From positions 1,318,001-1,382,000 of the forward strand of contig NZ_JADJCO010000003.1 in the NCBI RefSeq assembly GCF_016703145.1: a stretch of 64,000 nt of DNA, read 5' to 3'. Shown piece after piece: positions 60,968-64,000 of this stretch. The position numbers and the translations under genes were made by a program. Position 1 is the first letter of the stretch. Every line of letters begins with the position of its first letter. The stretch comes from Ottowia sp. Its GTDB lineage: Bacteria > Pseudomonadota > Gammaproteobacteria > Burkholderiales > Burkholderiaceae_C. The notes under the pieces are model-generated. The model saw nothing but the letters and a program-made list of their open reading frames with translations. It did no database searches and was not told the origin of the DNA.

Positions 60968-62507
60968 ATTCGCCCTTCGCGGCCGGTTGTCGGGCGGCGC
61001 TGACGCCGCGAAAGAAACCCACGATGGCGCGGTCGGCGCCCAGCGTGGCCAGCAGGCGCGCCAGCAGGTCCAGGTCGCGCGCGGCGCCGATGTCGGTCTG
61101 CAACGCGGTGGCCTGCGCGATGGCCTTGCGCGTGCGCTTGGGGCGCAGCAGCGGGCGCAGCGACTCCAGCACGTAGCGGCTGCGCTTGGCGAGCAGGCGC
61201 ACGCGATGCCGCTGCGCCATCGGGTCGGCGCCGGGCATCGCCTGAACGGCGGCCTTCAGGCGGGCGCGCAGGCGGCGCGCGCGCCGTCGTGCCCAAGGGC
61301 CCAGCCACGCGGCGCCGGCCGGCGTGGGCGCTGCGGCGTCCGCGGCCGTGGGCGCCATCGCATGCAGCCAGCGCTGCAGGCGCACCAGCGCCAGCCCGGT
61401 GGCGGGTACCTGCAGCGCGGCGCGCAGGGCAGCGTGGCGGCGGTGGCGCTCGGCCTGCAGCGCGGCCAGCAGCGCCTGCCAGGCCGCGCGGCGTGGCGCG
61501 GCGCCGGGGTCGGCGTCGATGTAGGCGTCGGCCCAGCGCGGCAGCGTGTCCAGCACCGCCACGTCCAGGTCGCGCGCGGCGCCCAGGGCTGCCAGCACGG
61601 GGCGCAGGGGGCTGGCGTCGGGCGGGGCGTGCGTGCCCAGCAGCGGCCTGAACAGCCACAGCGCGCTGCGCCAGCGGCGCCAACCCACGCGCGCCTGGTG
61701 CACCCGCTCGGCGTCGTCGCTGCCCACCGCCTCGGCCAGGTCGGCCAGATTGCCGCTGAACTGGCCCAGCGCCTCGCCCAGCACCGCCTGGGCGGCCGGC
61801 CTCACGGGCTGATCGGGTGTGAGCGCGGGTGGGCGGGCCCGGCGCGGCGGGCGCGCGCCGCCATCGGCCAGCCGCCAGCCGCGCTCGGCCTTGCTGGTGT
61901 CGCTGGGCAGCACCGGCAGCAGCACAGCCACCTGTTCGGCCAGGGCGAACAGGGCATCGGGCGGACCCTGCAGCAGTTCCAGCTCCAGCTCGCACAGCGC
62001 CACGGAGCGGTCACCGGCGCGCACGCTGCCCACGTCCAGCGCCACTTCGATGCGGCTGCCCTCGGGGGTGGTGAACACGCGCAGCGTGCGCGTGGCGCGG
62101 GTCTGGAACACCGGCTCCAGCTGGCCGAAAAGCTCGCCCCGCGCGTCGAGGGCAGCCCAGGGTGTGCCTTGCAGCTCGGCGGGGTCCAGCACGCCCCGGC
62201 GCAGCGCGGTTTCCCACTCGCCGCGCTGGCTCAAGGGGCCGGGCGTGCCTGCGGTCTTGAAGGTCTGCAGCCAGCGGGTGCCGCCGGCGGCGCGCTCGCC
62301 GCGCAGGCGCAGGGCGGCGCGCTGCCGGCGCAGGTGCTGCTCGGGCGTGTCGAAGTAGGTGTTGACCAGCCGCACCACCTGCGTCGGCAGGCCGGCCAGC
62401 GCAGGCACGGCGGCCAACTGCACGGCGATGCGGCGCGGGTCGGCGCCGGGCAGGGCGAGCTTGAGCTCGATCTCCAGCGGGCTGGCGGGTGGCGCGGGGT
62501 GGGGCAT
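60963..62507 (-). CDS. CYTH-CHAD domain protein (inorganic triphosphatase-like)
   Basis: A 514-residue protein with an N-terminal CYTH domain bearing the ExExK motif (EIELKLALPGADPRR) and further Arg/Lys/Glu residues lining the triphosphate tunnel (YFDTPEQHLRRQRAALRLRG, GGTRWLQTFKTAG), followed by a C-terminal CHAD domain with conserved His (VHQARVGWRRWRSALWLFRP; AARDLDVAVLDTLPRW; QRHRVRLLAKRSRYVLESL). The family hydrolyses tripolyphosphate and the CHAD part binds polyphosphate. ATG 62507 is the family start. No partner genes are beside it. Confidence 0.9.
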   Translation of the reverse strand: MPHPAPPASPLEIELKLALPGADPRRIAVQLAAVPALAGLPTQVVRLVNTYFDTPEQHLRRQRAALRLRGERAAGGTRWLQTFKTAGTPGPLSQRGEWETALRRGVLDPAELQGTPWAALDARGELFGQLEPVFQTRATRTLRVFTTPEGSRIEVALDVGSVRAGDRSVALCELELELLQGPPDALFALAEQVAVLLPVLPSDTSKAERGWRLADGGARPPRRARPPALTPDQPVRPAAQAVLGEALGQFSGNLADLAEAVGSDDAERVHQARVGWRRWRSALWLFRPLLGTHAPPDASPLRPVLAALGAARDLDVAVLDTLPRWADAYIDADPGAAPRRAAWQALLAALQAERHRRHAALRAALQVPATGLALVRLQRWLHAMAPTAADAAAPTPAGAAWLGPWARRRARRLRARLKAAVQAMPGADPMAQRHRVRLLAKRSRYVLESLRPLLRPKRTRKAIAQATALQTDIGAARDLDLLARLLATLGADRAIVGFFRGVSAARQPAAKGES

Positions 62508-62628
62508 GCGGCGTGGCTCCCGGTGTTTTTTTGCGGCAAAAAGCCCGGATGTCGGCGCCAATGAACCGCTACGTGCTATCGAATTGGAAGCGTGCCGCTG
62601 TCGCGTGCGCTGGCGCCTGGTGCGCCGC

Positions 62629-63100
62629 TCAGCGCAGTCCGCCGCCGGCGCTGCTCTCGGCGCGCTGGATCAGCTCGATCTTGTAGTCGACGGGCGTAAT
62701 CACCTCACTTCTCGGGGTCTTTATAAATCAACAGCTTGCGTTGATCGTGGAATCCGTGCAACGCTTCAAAAGTGACGACATCCGCTTCGACGCGGCCGAC
62801 GCACTACGGGCCTTCGAGCGCGCCTGACCGAGCTGGTGGCATGGCTCAAGGGTGACCCGTGAAAGTCCACGGACAAAGTGATCGCTGCACTGCGCGAGAA
62901 GGGCTATCCAGCGCTCCTCTGGCCAATGGGGGTTGGCTGCGACTGGCTGCCTCTGGAGCGTGGGCCACCGCACGGCCAGCGACTCCGGCCTCTCGAGGAG
63001 AATCCATCGGCCCGCCATGCTCACGCGCGGCGCGCGCTTGGCGCTGAATGGTGGAACAGGGTTTCTCCATGGCGCAAACTCCGGCAACATTCATACCGAG
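62629..63100. other. Gene debris between CYTH-CHAD and the MFS gene
   Basis: No intact gene. Minus-strand codons 62700-62629 read ITPVDYKIELIQRAESS and end at a TGA, like the tail of a lost gene. Plus-strand 62735-62827 reads LIVESVQRFKSDDIRFDAAD and ends, another tail. After 62870 a stretch KVIAALREKGYPALLW begins but is not continued by a recognisable domain. Several short plus and minus frames overlap here. It looks like a deletion scar where several genes were fused. Confidence 0.4.
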
Positions 63101-63115
63101 CAGCGAAGACGTGTC

Positions 63116-64000
63116 ATGGAAAAATTACCTCTTGGCGCAATCAACCCGCGACGCTGGCTTGTTCTGACGGTGGTGGTTGCCGCGCAGTTCATGTACGTGG
63201 TCGACATATTCATCGTCAACGTCGCCATCGCGTCCATGCGCGCCGATCTCCATGCCAGCACGGCGCAGATCGAGAGCGTGATCGCGCTCTATCAGATCGC
63301 CTATGCGTCAATGGTGATCACGGGTGGGCGTCTGGGCGACATGCATGGGGCCAGGCGCCTGTTTCTCATCGGCCTTATCGGATTCACCGTCACCTCGCTG
63401 GCCTGCGGCCTGGCGCCCACGGCCAGTGCGCTGGTTCTCGCGCGTCTGGCCCAGGGCCTCACGGCCGCGCTGATGGTGCCGCAGATCCTTGGCACGATCC
63501 ACACGCTGTTCCCCGATGCGGCGCGCAGCCGGGCGTTCGCGATTTTTGGCATTGCGGGCGGGCTGGGCGGCGTGGTGGGCTTCATCGCCGGCGGCTGGCT
63601 TTTGGCCCTCAATCCCTACGATCTGGGCTGGCGCACGATCTTCATCGTCAATGGCCCCATCGGCGCCGCGCTGGTGCTCGCGACCTTGTGGCTGATGCCC
63701 GCAGAGAGAAAGCAGGAACGGACACAGCTCGATCTTGTGAGCGTGCTGGTCCTGTTCGCCGGTCTCACGCTGTTCGTGGGTCCGCTGTTGTTCGGCCACG
63801 AATTCGGCTGGCCGTGGTGGTCGTTCGTCGTCATGGGCCTGGGCGCCGTGCTGCTCGCGGCCTTCCCGCGCCTGGAGCAGTCGGTCGAGCGCCGCGGCGG
63901 CTCGCCGCTCATTGAACCGGCATTGCTGGCGAACGGCGCCTTCGTGCGCGGGCTCATCGCGACCTTCTGTTTCTTTCTCAGCAACATCTCGTTCTACTTT
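63116..64000 (+). CDS. MFS exporter, DHA2-type (partial, runs off the window)
   Basis: The first 295 codons of a major-facilitator transporter; no stop before the window end. N-terminal MEKLPLGAINPRRWLVLTVV begins transmembrane segment 1 (FMYVVDIFIVNVAIASMRAD, with the DxxIVNVA motif of 14-TMS DHA2 exporters), followed by motif A (GGRLGDMHGARRLFLIG), motif C-like FAIFGIAGGLGGVVGFIAGG, and segments through YDLGWRTIFIVNGPIGAALV to LIATFCFFLSNISFYF. Such transporters expel drugs or metabolites with proton antiport. ATG 63116 is preferred. Confidence 0.88.
   Translation, partial: MEKLPLGAINPRRWLVLTVVVAAQFMYVVDIFIVNVAIASMRADLHASTAQIESVIALYQIAYASMVITGGRLGDMHGARRLFLIGLIGFTVTSLACGLAPTASALVLARLAQGLTAALMVPQILGTIHTLFPDAARSRAFAIFGIAGGLGGVVGFIAGGWLLALNPYDLGWRTIFIVNGPIGAALVLATLWLMPAERKQERTQLDLVSVLVLFAGLTLFVGPLLFGHEFGWPWWSFVVMGLGAVLLAAFPRLEQSVERRGGSPLIEPALLANGAFVRGLIATFCFFLSNISFYF

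Noticed and set aside
62572..62590. Tenth copy of the dispersed repeat near the CYTH-CHAD start
   Set aside because: Only the hairpin-like GCTATCGAATTGGAAGC is present; the tail elements are missing, so it is too weak.

Overview
The window looks like a chromosome segment of a high-GC betaproteobacterium of the Burkholderiales, most likely family Comamonadaceae (Acidovorax/Ottowia/Comamonas type). This is judged from the GC-rich coding style, the gene orders mfd|ispD-ispF|envZ-ompR and ribBA-ribH-nusB-aminotransferase-ybgC-tolQ-tolR-tolA|dnaE, the many Bug/TctC-type periplasmic binding proteins, and a degenerate interspersed repeat of a kind I associate with that family. No species can be named from sequence reading alone.

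Layout. 0-6.2 kb is a defence-type block: an SMP-30 lactonase gene, a VapBC-like toxin-antitoxin pair, and a type III restriction-modification pair whose methyltransferase gene is interrupted by an 11-G tract (frame OFF as written), followed by res. 6.3-17.5 kb is core: mfd (frameshifted), ispD-ispF, an EnvZ/OmpR two-component system, two small secreted proteins, relA and tRNA-Val(GAC). 17.6-24.1 kb holds a BLUF photoreceptor, two alkylsulfatase-like metallo-hydrolases, a Bug protein and a Crp/Fnr regulator; a duplicated promoter block flanks the second sulfatase. 24.1-31.6 kb: gluQ, a FAD amine-oxidase-like protein, LysR/DoxX and an error-prone-type DnaE. 31.6-38 kb: tolA-tolR-tolQ-ybgC, aminotransferase, nusB, ribH, ribBA (frameshifted). 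38-42.2 kb: AEC permease, a decayed IS1182-type element, XRE and LuxR regulators.

42.3-51.5 kb is an accessory region: a lipoprotein, a low-GC membrane protein hit by an IS30 element with a 3-bp target duplication, two DUF1566 proteins whose 87-bp C-type-lectin-like segments differ almost only at first and second codon positions of NNC codons (the signature of a diversity-generating retroelement, DGR), a broken Avd-like gene between them, and two palindromic MITE-like elements. No reverse transcriptase or template repeat is visible in the window.

50.3-60.9 kb is catabolic: HSL-family esterase, Baeyer-Villiger-type monooxygenase, pdxH, a ChaC-like protein, an OmpA-like protein, then a Bug-Bug-BKACE operon with a TauD-type dioxygenase and two GntR regulators; a near-identical palindrome sits in front of the Bug operon and of the dioxygenase gene. 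60.9-64 kb: CYTH-CHAD protein, about 0.6 kb of gene debris, and the first 295 codons of an MFS exporter running off the end.

Several conserved genes (mfd, ribBA, the IS transposase, the avd remnant, the IPTL-CTERM end of a DUF1566 protein) carry small indels. Either this is a draft with indel errors or these loci are truly decayed. That caveat also applies to the poly-G reading of the methyltransferase gene.
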